Shown piece by piece: positions 7,188 to 16,547 of a stretch of DNA of 64,000 bases. This stretch comes from Winogradskyella echinorum. Lineage in GTDB: Bacteria > Bacteroidota > Bacteroidia > Flavobacteriales > Flavobacteriaceae. Each line of letters starts with the position of its first letter. The first letter of the stretch is position 1. The stretch spans positions 496,001-560,000 of the forward strand of contig NZ_JACOQD010000001.1 in assembly GCF_014297365.1 (NCBI RefSeq), read 5' to 3'. The notes under the pieces were generated by a model, which ran no database searches, was not told the origin of the DNA, and saw only the letters and a program-made list of their open reading frames with translations. The position numbers were made by a program, and so were the translations under genes.

Positions 7188-9122
7188 TTAATCTACGTTA
7201 TCGTGTAAAAATGAATTATTACTTCTTAATTGAATATCATCGTTTTCGTCTGTACCGACGGACATTCTTGAAGCGTTGGTTTCTGATGAATGCTGTGCAT
7301 CCTCTAAATTAACACCTTGTCTTTTGTAAGCAGGCTCCTTTTCGATTTCATCTATTTTTGCATTATTAAATTTATAGTTGAAATCTTTCATTTTTTTTCT
7401 TCGCTCATCTGCACGAGCTATAAGTAATTCTGAAATTGGACTATTCATTGGATCAATTTCATCTTGAATAATATCTTCGGTTTCTTCAACTGGTATTACT
7501 TTCTTTTCAAAAACGATTTCTTCTTTAACCTTAGTTTCTTCAGAATTAGAATTCATTGAAGATTCAAAAGTTTTAAAATCATCTAAAGCATAGCGTTTCT
7601 CTCCTTCTTCATTAACTTCAGTAACCGAAATTATTTCAATAGGCTCATTAACATCAATATCCTTTACATCGTCGTCTAAACTAAAGAACATTTTTTCTTC
7701 ACTTGAGTTTTGTTTTTCAATTTCTTTTGGCTCATTACTAGATAAAGGCAAATCAAAAGTTAATGTTATTTGCTCTTCTTCTGGCTCATTTTCAATAGTC
7801 TCCGCTTTATTTTCAATAGGTGTAATGATAAAATCTTCTGGTTGAACTTCTTCTTGAGATTTAGTATCTAATACTTCATCATATACCACATTCATATTAC
7901 GTAGAAACTCTGTTGTTGTAATTAAATCCATTTCAGAATTCTTTTCAACCTTAATTTCTACCTCTTCCTCTTCATCAAGTAAGGTATGACGGACTATTGG
8001 CGTCTCTTTTTCATCTTCTAAAACAATATCTGGTGTTATAATCGCAGGCTCTTTGTCTGTTGTACTAATTTCCTCGCTTACCTCACCTAATGCATGAATA
8101 ACTTTTTTAGTCTCAGTATTAGAAATTTCATTTTGCTGATCGATATCGAATCCTGTTGCAATAATTGTTACAGAAATAGATTCTTGTAAAGATTCATCTT
8201 CACCAACACCCATAATTATATTAGCACCATGACCTGCTTCATTCTGAATATGATCATTGATTTCACCGATTTCATCAATTGTAATTTCTTGTGAGCCAGA
8301 AACGATTAATAATAATACATTTTTTGCTCCTGTAATTTTATTATCATTAAGTAATGGCGAATCTAAAGCTTTCATAATAGCCTCTTGTGCTCTGGTTTGT
8401 CCAGATGCTGAAGCTGATCCCATTATAGCAGTTCCACTGTTACTTAATACTGTTTTAGCATCACGTAAATCTATATTTTGCGTGTAGTGATGAGTTATTA
8501 CCTCTGCAATACCTCTAGATGCTGTAGATAAGACCTCATCTGCTTTTGAGAAACCAGCTTTAAAACCAAGATTTCCATAAACCTCTCTAAGTTTATTATT
8601 ATTTATAACAACTAAAGAATCTACATGCTGACGTAATTTCTCAATTCCACGTTGTGCTTGTTCGTTACGCATTTTTCCTTCAAACTGAAAAGGCATAGTT
8701 ACAATACCAACAGTAAGAATATCTAACTCTTTTGCCATTTTAGCTATAATTGGCGCAGCACCTGTTCCAGTACCACCACCCATTCCTGCTGTAATAAATA
8801 CCATTTTAGTATTGGTATCTAGCATTCTACGGATGTCCTCTAAACTTTCTACAGCTGCTTCTTCACCAACATCTGGATTTGCACCAGCTCCCAAACCTTC
8901 GGTTAAATTAACACCTAATTGTATTTTGTTTGGCACACCACTGTTTTGAAGTGCTTGTGCATCGGTATTACAAATCACAAAATCTACACCTTTAATACCT
9001 TGTTGAAACATGTGATTTATAGCATTGCTACCTCCTCCGCCAACACCAATTACTTTGATGACATTAGATTGGTGCTTTGGCAAATCGAAGGAAATGTTTC
9101 CAAATTCATTGTTCTTGCTCAT
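7188..9122 (-). CDS. ftsZ: Cell division GTPase FtsZ
   Basis: 644 residues. The tubulin-type GTPase domain occupies about residues 15-330, with VIGVGGGGSNA near the start and the G-box GGGTGTGA at 115-122. It polymerises at midcell into the Z-ring. About 310 residues follow: a long acidic, Glu/Val/Ile-rich linker and a conserved-looking end NNSFLHDNVD, far longer than the short tails of E. coli or Bacillus FtsZ. Long tails are usual in flavobacteria. The gene is last in the dcw operon, 121 bp after ftsA, with a palindrome in the gap and a strong terminator behind. Confidence 0.97.
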   Translation of the reverse strand: MSKNNEFGNISFDLPKHQSNVIKVIGVGGGGSNAINHMFQQGIKGVDFVICNTDAQALQNSGVPNKIQLGVNLTEGLGAGANPDVGEEAAVESLEDIRRMLDTNTKMVFITAGMGGGTGTGAAPIIAKMAKELDILTVGIVTMPFQFEGKMRNEQAQRGIEKLRQHVDSLVVINNNKLREVYGNLGFKAGFSKADEVLSTASRGIAEVITHHYTQNIDLRDAKTVLSNSGTAIMGSASASGQTRAQEAIMKALDSPLLNDNKITGAKNVLLLIVSGSQEITIDEIGEINDHIQNEAGHGANIIMGVGEDESLQESISVTIIATGFDIDQQNEISNTETKKVIHALGEVSEEISTTDKEPAIITPDIVLEDEKETPIVRHTLLDEEEEVEIKVEKNSEMDLITTTEFLRNMNVVYDEVLDTKSQEEVQPEDFIITPIENKAETIENEPEEEQITLTFDLPLSSNEPKEIEKQNSSEEKMFFSLDDDVKDIDVNEPIEIISVTEVNEEGEKRYALDDFKTFESSMNSNSEETKVKEEIVFEKKVIPVEETEDIIQDEIDPMNSPISELLIARADERRKKMKDFNYKFNNAKIDEIEKEPAYKRQGVNLEDAQHSSETNASRMSVGTDENDDIQLRSNNSFLHDNVD

Positions 9123-9208
9123 ATTGTTTGTGATTACGGGATTTTATATATTTTGATTAATTAATTTTATTTTTCAATGGTCTATGTCTCAGCACTGGCT
9201 CTTTGTTA

Positions 9209-9229
9209 AAATTGTCCACTGGACAATTT
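9209..9229. repeat. Perfect palindrome between ftsA and ftsZ
   Basis: AAATTGTCC (9209-9217), a 3-nt centre and GGACAATTT (9221-9229) form a perfect 9-bp stem. It has no T-run, so it is not a typical terminator. It could be a dispersed repeat or an mRNA processing or stability element between the two genes. Confidence 0.65.
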
Positions 9230-9243
9230 CTTTACACTCAGCC

Positions 9244-10572
9244 CTATTCTGCGTTATCTAAAAACTCTTTAACACGTTCGGTTAACTTATCTAAAAACGA
9301 ACGACGTTCTTTTATTGGTTCTTCTACTACAACTTCTGGTTGAGCTTCCATGGTTTGTTCTGCTTGGTTTTCAATTACCATTTCCTCTACATCTTCTACT
9401 CGCTTTCTTTCCTGGCGTTTTAAACCATCCATTACTAATCCTACTGCTGTAGCAAATAAAGGACTTGCAATATCCTCATCACTATCTCCTGCTAAATGCT
9501 CATTAGGATATCCTATTCTAGTATCCATTCCTGTAATGTATTCTACTAACTGTTTTAAATGCTTTAACTGACTTCCACCACCAGTTAATACAATACCTGC
9601 AATTAGTTTTTTCTTTTGCTCTTCGTGGCCATAATTTTTTATTTCCACATATACTTGTTCTATTATCTCAACGACTCTAGCATGTATGATTTTAGACAAA
9701 TTCTTTAGAGTAATTTCTTTAGGCTCTCTACCTCTTAATCCAGGAATAGAAACAATCTCATTATCCTTATTCTCACCTGGCCATGCAGATCCAAATTTTA
9801 TTTTTAAAAGCTCTGCTTGTTTTTCAATAATTGAGCAGCCTTCTTTTATGTCTTCGGTAATAACATTTCCACCAAAAGGAATCACCGCTGTATGACGAAT
9901 AATTCCATCTTTAAACACAGCTAAATCTGTAGTTCCACCTCCTATATCTATTAGAGCAACACCAGCTTCTTTTTCTTCTCTGCTTAATACCGCATTTGCA
10001 GATGCCAGAGGTTCTAAGGTTATACCTTCGAGTTCTAAACCAGAACTTTTAATACATCTTCCTATATTTCTGATTGATGATACTTGCCCAACAACTACAT
10101 GAAAATTAGCCTCAAGTCGCCCTCCATACATACCAATTGGTTCTGTAATTTCGGCTTGACCATCTATCTTAAATTCTTGTGGTAAAACATGAATAATTTC
10201 TTCACCAGGAAGCATAACCAGCTTATGTACTTGATTGATTAATCGATCAATATCACTTTCATCTATAACCATTTCAGAATTAGCTCTGGTAATATAATCG
10301 CTATGTTGCAAACTACGAATATGCTGACCTGCTATACCCACAGTAACATCGGTAATTTTTTCTGATGCTGCAGCTTCGGCTTCTTGCACAGCCTGTTGAA
10401 TGGATTGAATTGTTTGTGTAATATTATTAACTACACCACGATGCACACCCATACTTTTGGATTTACCTACACCTAAGATTTCAACTTTATCGTATTCATT
10501 TTTGCGACCAATCATGGCCACAATTTTTGTGGTTCCTATATCTAAACCTACCGAAATATTATTGTTTTCCAT
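9244..10572 (-). CDS. ftsA: Cell division protein FtsA
   Basis: 442 residues of the actin-like ATPase family: phosphate-1 motif SVGLDIGTTKIVAMIG at the N-terminus, the inserted SHS2/1C region around residues 85-165, phosphate-2 ALIDIGGGTTDLAVF and adenosine motif IVLTGGGSQL. The C-terminus ends in an amphipathic helix (RRSFLDKLTERVKEFL), the membrane-targeting sequence that tethers FtsZ filaments. A short Glu-rich linker precedes that helix. It lies 3 bp downstream of ftsQ, the normal order. Confidence 0.96.
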   Translation of the reverse strand: MENNNISVGLDIGTTKIVAMIGRKNEYDKVEILGVGKSKSMGVHRGVVNNITQTIQSIQQAVQEAEAAASEKITDVTVGIAGQHIRSLQHSDYITRANSEMVIDESDIDRLINQVHKLVMLPGEEIIHVLPQEFKIDGQAEITEPIGMYGGRLEANFHVVVGQVSSIRNIGRCIKSSGLELEGITLEPLASANAVLSREEKEAGVALIDIGGGTTDLAVFKDGIIRHTAVIPFGGNVITEDIKEGCSIIEKQAELLKIKFGSAWPGENKDNEIVSIPGLRGREPKEITLKNLSKIIHARVVEIIEQVYVEIKNYGHEEQKKKLIAGIVLTGGGSQLKHLKQLVEYITGMDTRIGYPNEHLAGDSDEDIASPLFATAVGLVMDGLKRQERKRVEDVEEMVIENQAEQTMEAQPEVVVEEPIKERRSFLDKLTERVKEFLDNAE

Positions 10573-10575
10573 AGT

Positions 10576-11295
10576 CTACTTTTTGGTGCATATAACTTGT
10601 TTATCAAACTTTAGATTAACTATTTTATAGCTTTCTAAAATTTTATCTTTTATCGCTTTTTGGTAAAAAGCTTTAAAATTATTTATCTTCTTTTCTAGTT
10701 TTTTTAAAGTTCCTAAATGAACAGTAAAATCACTCTTTCGTATTTTAAAATCAATGGTTTTATCGTCATTCTGACGAATTTCAATGACATGCTTTTTTAA
10801 GAATTCATCTTCATCTACAGCCTTAGCAAATTGATAAACTGTTTCGAGCTTATCTTTCTTAATATTACCTGTAACGAGCGGTACTCTTGCAGAATAATTA
10901 GAAGACAAAGGCATAAATGAACCTTCATCATCTATATAATATGATGCATTAGTATGAACTCTTGCAATAGGTCGTTTTTGCTCAATTTCTGCTGAAAGCT
11001 CACCATTTACTGACATAAACACTTCTGCTTCCTTTATCATTGGATTAGAATTTAGGGCAATTTCTAATTCGTTCAAATCTATAATTTCTTTGGGCTGTTC
11101 TGTAACGGGTTGCTGATTTTGTATTAACAATTTACTAACAGTCGCTTCTGTAATGAATAATTTATTTTCTCCTATAAATTCTATATTAGGTTCAGCCACT
11201 GTTCTATTATTGTTTCTATGGTTTGAAAACGCAAACAAACCACCAACAATAATTAGTAAAACAATGATTTTTATATAGTTATAATTAATTCGCAA
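10576..11295 (-). CDS. ftsQ: Cell division protein FtsQ/DivIB
   Basis: 239 residues. One N-terminal membrane helix (about 8-23, IKIIVLLIIVGGLFAF) is followed by a periplasmic part with a POTRA-like region (EIALNSNPMIKEAEVFMSVNGELSAEIEQKRPIARVH) typical of FtsQ. It bridges early and late divisome components. Overall similarity to E. coli FtsQ is low, as is usual in Bacteroidota, so the call rests on the POTRA segment and on its place between murC and ftsA. The start overlaps the end of murC by 11 bp. Confidence 0.9.
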   Translation of the reverse strand: MRINYNYIKIIVLLIIVGGLFAFSNHRNNNRTVAEPNIEFIGENKLFITEATVSKLLIQNQQPVTEQPKEIIDLNELEIALNSNPMIKEAEVFMSVNGELSAEIEQKRPIARVHTNASYYIDDEGSFMPLSSNYSARVPLVTGNIKKDKLETVYQFAKAVDEDEFLKKHVIEIRQNDDKTIDFKIRKSDFTVHLGTLKKLEKKINNFKAFYQKAIKDKILESYKIVNLKFDKQVICTKK

Positions 11296-12637
11296 CGTTA
11301 AAAGCCTCTTTAATATGTTTTACTTCTTCTCCAATATCTCCTGCTCCTATAGTTAATACTATTTGAGCATCAGAATTTTTTATTTCTCCAATTATTTTAG
11401 ATTTCTCTATTAGTTTTTTATTAGGATTTTCAATTTTACTAAATAACCAATTTGAGGTCACACCTTCTATTGGCAATTCTCTCGCAGGATAAATATCCAA
11501 CAGCAAAAGTTCATCGAATTTTGAGAGACTTTCGGCAAAGCCATCAACAAAATCTCTTGTCCTAGTAAATAAGTGCGGCTGAAAAATAGCGAGTACCTTT
11601 TTATTAGGATACATTTCTCTTACAGCCTGATGTACCGCATTAATTTCTTCTGGATGGTGTGCATAATCATCAATAAAAACAAATTCATCAGTTTTTATTT
11701 GATATGTAAATCTGCGTTTAACACCTTTATAAGATGCTAAACCCTTGGCGAGCTGATCGTTAGGGCAACCGTAGGTTACAGCCATCGCCAAGGCAATTAT
11801 TGCATTCGACAAATTATGTCTACCTGGTAGGTTAAATTTAAAATCTTTGTATATACCATCTGGTGTTTGCATATCAAACACGTAACTTCCATTTTCTATC
11901 CTTATATTTTGAGCACTATAATCTGAATCATCTTCAATTCCATAAGTAATACCATCTAATGACAATCCATTTCTTACAAACAATTTTCCATTAGGTTTAA
12001 TACATTCTGAAAAATCTTTAAACGTTTTAGCTAATTCTGATGCGTCACCATAAATATCTAAATGATCTGCATCCATTGATGTGATACAGGCAAGATCTGG
12101 AGATAAGGTTAAGAACGAACGATCGAACTCATCAGCTTCTACGACTGTAACTTCAGTACCGTTAATTATTAAGTTTGAATTGTAATTCTCACTTATTCCA
12201 CCTAAAAATACAGTAACAGGAACGTTACACACATTTAGCAAATGGCCCAATATACTTGTTGTAGTTGTTTTACCATGTGTACCTGCTACCGCCAAACAAG
12301 TTGTTTGTTTTGTAATTTCCCCTAAAACTGCCGAACGTTTTAAAACAATAAATCCATTATTCTTGAAATAATTAAACTCTGAATGTGAATTTGGAATCGC
12401 TGGCGTATAAACCACAAGTGTTGTTTTAGGATTCAAAAACGCACTATCAATCTGTTTTATATCATCATTAAAATGAACTGATACTCCTAAACCTTCAAGA
12501 GTTTTGGTAATTTCGGTTGGTGTTTTATCATATCCTGCAACACGCTTGCCATTAGCTACAAAATAACGTGCAAGAGCACTCATTCCGATACCTCCAATAC
12601 CAATAAAATAAACGTTATGTACGGAATCTAAATTCAT
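11285..12637 (-). CDS. murC: UDP-N-acetylmuramate--L-alanine ligase
   Basis: 450 residues, the usual length. The N-terminal Rossmann motif is [13 protein letters not shown], the ATP-binding loop GTHGKTTTT is at about 119-127, and [16 protein letters not shown], a [10 protein letters not shown] motif and the C-terminal GAGDIG are all present. It adds the first amino acid of the stem peptide in the cytoplasm. It overlaps murG by 4 bp (ATGA) and ftsQ by 11 bp, so translation is probably coupled. Confidence 0.97.
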   Translation of the reverse strand: MNLDSVHNVYFIGIGGIGMSALARYFVANGKRVAGYDKTPTEITKTLEGLGVSVHFNDDIKQIDSAFLNPKTTLVVYTPAIPNSHSEFNYFKNNGFIVLKRSAVLGEITKQTTCLAVAGTHGKTTTTSILGHLLNVCNVPVTVFLGGISENYNSNLIINGTEVTVVEADEFDRSFLTLSPDLACITSMDADHLDIYGDASELAKTFKDFSECIKPNGKLFVRNGLSLDGITYGIEDDSDYSAQNIRIENGSYVFDMQTPDGIYKDFKFNLPGRHNLSNAIIALAMAVTYGCPNDQLAKGLASYKGVKRRFTYQIKTDEFVFIDDYAHHPEEINAVHQAVREMYPNKKVLAIFQPHLFTRTRDFVDGFAESLSKFDELLLLDIYPARELPIEGVTSNWLFSKIENPNKKLIEKSKIIGEIKNSDAQIVLTIGAGDIGEEVKHIKEAFNVAN

Positions 12638-13731
12638 TGTTTTTTTAATAGCTTTTCTACTTCGTCAACAATATCATTTGTAGCATTTACTAACGCTAAT
12701 GCTTCAATCTTTTCACTTAATTCTTTCCTCTTTTCATCGTTTTCAATTAAATCTGAAAACTGATTTTTAAATTCCGAATCTAAATCACGCTCTCTAATTA
12801 AAATTGCTGCATTTTTATCTGCAATCGCTTTAGCATTTTTAGTCTGATGATCCTCTGCCACATTAGGAGAAGGAATAAATATTACAGGCTTGCCAACAAT
12901 GCATAATTCTGATACAGAAATTGCACCTGCCCTAGAAATGATAACATCAGCTGCCGCATAAGCCATATCCATATTATTTAAAAACGCATGAACTTGCACA
13001 TTAGCTAACTCATTATACTGCTTATACTGGTCATAATATAGCTTTCCGCATTGCCAAATAACTTGCACGTTTTGTTCTTCAAAAATTTCAATATTCGCTT
13101 CAATAAGTTGGTTTATTCTTCTCGCACCTAAACTGCCTCCTAAGACTAAAAGTGTATACTTACTATGGATTTGTAAAAAGACATCTTTACCTTCTAAATG
13201 CTTACTCTTAACCTCCAATAAGTCCTTTCTAATCGGATTTCCTGTTAGTCTTATTTTTTCTTTTGGAAAAAACTTCTCTAAACCTTCATAAGCCACGCAA
13301 ATTGTATTCACCTTTTTTCCCAATAACTTATTCGTAATTCCTGGATAAGAATTTTGCTCTTGGATTAAACTTGGAATTTTCTTTGTTGTTGCCATTTGTA
13401 ATAATGGACCACTTGCAAAGCCACCAGTACCTATAACAACATCTGGATTAAATGTTTTTATTATTCTTTTTGAACGCCATAAACTTGAGACTAACTTAAA
13501 TGGAAAAGCTAAGTTCTTTAAAGTTAGTTTGCGTTGAATACCAGAAATCCATAAACCTTCAATCTTATAACCAGCTTGTGGAACTTTATCCATTTCCATT
13601 CGGTCTGATGCACCAACGAATAAAAATTCAGCATCAGGATAACGCGATTTTAATTCGTCAGCAATTGCAACAGCAGGATATATATGTCCTCCTGTTCCTC
13701 CACCTGATAATATGAATTTATAATTACTCAT
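12634..13731 (-). CDS. murG: Lipid II synthase MurG
   Basis: 365 residues of a GT-B glycosyltransferase: glycine-rich GGGTGGH at residues 10-16, GTGGFASGP, the second G-loop [12 protein letters not shown] and a UDP-GlcNAc-binding [12 protein letters not shown] segment. It transfers GlcNAc to lipid I at the inner face of the membrane. It lies directly after ftsW with no gap and overlaps murC by 4 bp. Confidence 0.97.
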   Translation of the reverse strand: MSNYKFILSGGGTGGHIYPAVAIADELKSRYPDAEFLFVGASDRMEMDKVPQAGYKIEGLWISGIQRKLTLKNLAFPFKLVSSLWRSKRIIKTFNPDVVIGTGGFASGPLLQMATTKKIPSLIQEQNSYPGITNKLLGKKVNTICVAYEGLEKFFPKEKIRLTGNPIRKDLLEVKSKHLEGKDVFLQIHSKYTLLVLGGSLGARRINQLIEANIEIFEEQNVQVIWQCGKLYYDQYKQYNELANVQVHAFLNNMDMAYAAADVIISRAGAISVSELCIVGKPVIFIPSPNVAEDHQTKNAKAIADKNAAILIRERDLDSEFKNQFSDLIENDEKRKELSEKIEALALVNATNDIVDEVEKLLKKQ

Positions 13732-14946
13732 TTATATGGTTTCACTTAATATATCCAATGGGTTCTCCTCAGATGCTTCTTGTCCTTTTATCTCTTCGCG
13801 TTTTGCACTAACACTTAGTATTATTCCTATAGCTAAACAGGTCATCCAAATAGATGTACCACCACTACTTATTAAGGGTAAAGTTTGACCAGTAACTGGA
13901 AACAATTCTACTGCAACAGCCATATTAATTAATGCCTGAAACACGATAGGTAAACCAACACCAAGCACTAATAGCTTACCAAAAACGGTATCTGATTTCT
14001 GTGATACAATAACAATTCTAAACAATAACCACGAATAAAGAACTAAAAGAAACAAACCACCTATTAGCCCATATTCTTCTATAATAATTGCAAAGATGAA
14101 ATCTGAAGAAGATTGTGGCAAAAGGTTTTTCTGTACACTTTTTCCTGGTCCTACGCCTTTTATTCCGCCAGATGCTATGGCTGTCTTCGCTCTTTCTATT
14201 TGATAATCAGCTTCTGTATCTTCGCCATTTGAAAAATTTTCAATTCTACTCATCCAAGTATCAATACGATTAGGCATAACTTCTGGAAATGCTTTCGCAA
14301 CCAAAATAAACATTGCGAAGGCAGCTAAACCTATACCAATAACAATCAGTAAATGTTTTATTGGGTAACCACCAATAAAAGCTAGCATCATAATCATGGT
14401 GAAAATAATAGCTGTTGTAGAGAAATTTGCTGGTAATATTAAAACCAAAATCAAAAAAATTGGTGCCCATAATGGTAAAATAGACTCTTTAAAGGAGATT
14501 GTTTTTTCTCTAACCTTTGAAAGATATCTTGCCACATAAACCATTAAAACAACTGCAGCAAGTGTTGATGTTTGAAAGGACATATTTACAATTGGAATCT
14601 GAATCCAACGACTCGCATTTGCACCATCAATTGTTGTTCCTTGAAGCATTGTCACTAGTAGAAGTACAAATACTATTGGAATCATTATCATTGATAAGCC
14701 TCTAAAATATTTATAAGGTACTTTGTGTACTCCATACATAATTGCAAATCCTAAAGCTAAATGCATAAAATGCTTAATAAAAAAAGAAAAGGTATTACCG
14801 ATACCACCTACATAAGCTAAGTTACTCGCAGCACTATACACTGGCAAAAAAGAAAATATAGCTAAGAGTGTAGCTATAGCCCAAATGGCTCTATCCCCTT
14901 TTATTTGTGTAAACATGTTCCCCATAGTCCTTTGGACATTTCCCAA
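13732..14946 (-). CDS. ftsW: Lipid II polymerase FtsW (SEDS family)
   Basis: 404 residues with about ten membrane helices. Signature stretches are LPAVYSAA-like FLPVYSAASNLAYVG near the N-terminus and, near the C-terminus, FPVTGQTLPLISSGGTS. SEDS proteins polymerise septal glycan together with FtsI. The first 10 residues (MGNVQRTMGN) look repetitive and atypical, and a start at Met11 (14916, MFTQIKGDRAIW) is also plausible. An 85-bp gap containing a small dispersed repeat separates it from murD. Confidence 0.94.
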   Translation of the reverse strand: MGNVQRTMGNMFTQIKGDRAIWAIATLLAIFSFLPVYSAASNLAYVGGIGNTFSFFIKHFMHLALGFAIMYGVHKVPYKYFRGLSMIMIPIVFVLLLVTMLQGTTIDGANASRWIQIPIVNMSFQTSTLAAVVLMVYVARYLSKVREKTISFKESILPLWAPIFLILVLILPANFSTTAIIFTMIMMLAFIGGYPIKHLLIVIGIGLAAFAMFILVAKAFPEVMPNRIDTWMSRIENFSNGEDTEADYQIERAKTAIASGGIKGVGPGKSVQKNLLPQSSSDFIFAIIIEEYGLIGGLFLLVLYSWLLFRIVIVSQKSDTVFGKLLVLGVGLPIVFQALINMAVAVELFPVTGQTLPLISSGGTSIWMTCLAIGIILSVSAKREEIKGQEASEENPLDILSETI

Positions 14947-14994
14947 AATGGAAAAATTTATTAGATTAATTAATCTCTAGTTCTGCCTCAACAG

Positions 14995-15030
14995 TTTCTT
15001 CCCTTTGGGAAGATTAAGATGAGCTTCTCT
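14995..15030 (+). repeat. Short dispersed repeat after murD
   Basis: The segment reads TTTCTTCCCTTTGGGAAG followed by ATTAAGATGAGCTTCTCT. It is a diverged copy, in opposite orientation, of the element found inside the 5' end of murD (16353-16395). Both share CTTCCCTT, a short GG(T)GAAG-like turn and the GCTTCT end. The two copies bracket murD. Confidence 0.55.
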
Positions 15031-15031
15031 T

Positions 15032-16426
15032 TTACAAGTTTCTTACAGCATTTTTAAATTGACGCCCTCTATCTTCATAATTTTCGAATAAATCGAAACT
15101 TGCACAAGCAGGTGATAACAAAACATTGTCACCAGCATCTGCTACTTTGTACGCTATCTTAACTGCTTCGCTCATATATTGTGTTTCTATAATAACATCA
15201 ACCATATTTCCGAAAGCCTCAAATAACTTTGCATTATCAACCCCAAGACAGATAATAGCTTTTACCTTTTCATTTACAAACGGAAACAATTCTTTATAAT
15301 CATTGCCTTTATCCACACCACCAACTATCCAAACCGTAGGTGCATCCATACTTTCTAATGCAAAATATGTTGCATTAACATTTGTTGCTTTAGAGTCATT
15401 GATGTATTGCACTTTGTTTATTTTAAGTACATGCTCCAAACGGTGCTCTACACCTTGAAAATTCTCTAAACTCTCTCTAATAGTTTGTTTTCTAATTTTA
15501 AGTAAATGCGCCACAGTTGAAGCTGCCATTGCATTCTTAACGTTATGTTTTCCCTCTAATGCTAAATTTTCTGTTGGCATAATTATCTGGTTATTATCTA
15601 TTGTTATTATTATATTATTATTATCTAAATATGCACCTTGCTCAATAACTTTGGTTAATGAAAAAGGTAATTTTTGAGATTGAATTGTATTGTTTTTTAA
15701 CCACTCTTGTATTACTTCATCATCGGCATCATATATGAAATAATCATCTTGGGTTTGGTTTTCTACAATTCTGAATTTTGAAGCGATATAGTTTTCAAAC
15801 TTATAATCATAGCGATCTAAATGATCTGGTGTAATATTTGTTAGTATTGCAATTTTTGGTTTAAAATCTATGATGTCATCTAACTGAAAACTACTGATCT
15901 CTAAGACATAGTTCTCATGATTCTTTTCTAGAATCTGTTTTGCAAAACTGTCTCCAATATTTCCAGCTAGTCCAACATCTAAATCTGTTTTCAACAAATG
16001 ATGTGTTAATGTTGCTGTTATAGTTTTACCATTACTTCCTGTTATTGCCACTAAAGTTGCATCGGTATATTTTGAAGCAAACTCAATTTCAGAAACAACA
16101 GTTATACCTGCATTACGAATTTGTTTTACTAAATCTACTTTTTCTGGAATCCCAGGACTTTTCATAATGATATCTGCATTCAGAATTTTTGATTCTGTAT
16201 GTTGCTGATCTTCAAATTCAATCTCATTATTTAAAAGAACGTCTTTATACTTTTCTTGAATCTTTCCTTTATCAGACACAAATACTTCGTATCCTTTTGC
16301 TTTTCCCAAAAGCGCAGTACCAACTCCACTTTCTCCACCTCCAAGAATCACTAGAAGCCCCTTCCTAAATCCTTCACCAGAAGGGAAGGACTTCTCACTT
16401 TGCAGGTTATTCTTCTTGTCTTTCAT
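15032..16426 (-). CDS. murD: UDP-N-acetylmuramoyl-L-alanine--D-glutamate ligase
   Basis: 464 residues. LVILGGGESGVGTALLGKAKG (nucleotide-binding fold) begins only at about residue 25. The ATP loop ITGSNGKT is at 128-135, and NITPDHLDRY, NDSKATN and SPACASFDLF match MurD. It adds D-glutamate to UDP-MurNAc-L-Ala. The first 23 residues (MKDKKNNLQS then EKSFPSGEGFRKG) are not typical of the family, where the Rossmann strand starts almost at Met1. They are encoded by a short dispersed repeat that has entered the 5' end and stayed in frame. The enzyme otherwise looks intact. Confidence 0.95.
   Translation of the reverse strand: MKDKKNNLQSEKSFPSGEGFRKGLLVILGGGESGVGTALLGKAKGYEVFVSDKGKIQEKYKDVLLNNEIEFEDQQHTESKILNADIIMKSPGIPEKVDLVKQIRNAGITVVSEIEFASKYTDATLVAITGSNGKTITATLTHHLLKTDLDVGLAGNIGDSFAKQILEKNHENYVLEISSFQLDDIIDFKPKIAILTNITPDHLDRYDYKFENYIASKFRIVENQTQDDYFIYDADDEVIQEWLKNNTIQSQKLPFSLTKVIEQGAYLDNNNIIITIDNNQIIMPTENLALEGKHNVKNAMAASTVAHLLKIRKQTIRESLENFQGVEHRLEHVLKINKVQYINDSKATNVNATYFALESMDAPTVWIVGGVDKGNDYKELFPFVNEKVKAIICLGVDNAKLFEAFGNMVDVIIETQYMSEAVKIAYKVADAGDNVLLSPACASFDLFENYEDRGRQFKNAVRNL
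16353..16395 (-). repeat. Dispersed repeat forming the 5' codons of murD
   Basis: A 43-bp segment begins AGAAG and ends CTTCT when read on the minus strand and contains an imperfect CCTTCCCTTC ... GAAGGATTTAGGAAGG arrangement. It encodes residues 11-24 of the murD product. A diverged inverted copy lies at 14995-15030. Confidence 0.55.
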
Positions 16427-16438
16427 TCACTTCTTTCT

Positions 16439-16541
16439 GTCATTCCTGCAAAGGCAGGAATCTACTTTACAACTACTTCTATTTTGGATTCCTGCTTTAC
16501 GCTACCGCTATAGCTTTAGCGCACACGGTCGCAGGAATGAC
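16439..16541. repeat. Nested palindromic repeat between murD and mraY
   Basis: The outer arms GTCATTCCTGC (16439-16449) and GCAGGAATGAC (16531-16541) are perfect inverted repeats. Inner arms GCAGGAATC (16454-16462) and GATTCCTGC (16487-16495) form a second pair, and each outer arm can also pair with its nearby inner arm. A third hairpin-like tract (CGCTACCGCTATAGCTTTAGCG) lies inside. The element fills almost all of the 121-bp gap in an otherwise tightly packed operon and is of the REP or MITE-like type. Confidence 0.75.
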
Positions 16542-16547
16542 AAATAT

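Noticed and set aside
8257-8487. Open frame antisense to ftsZ, and similar frames antisense to other conserved genes
   Set aside because: They lie on the opposite strand of strongly conserved genes, have no promoter or recognisable domain and reflect codon bias of the real gene.
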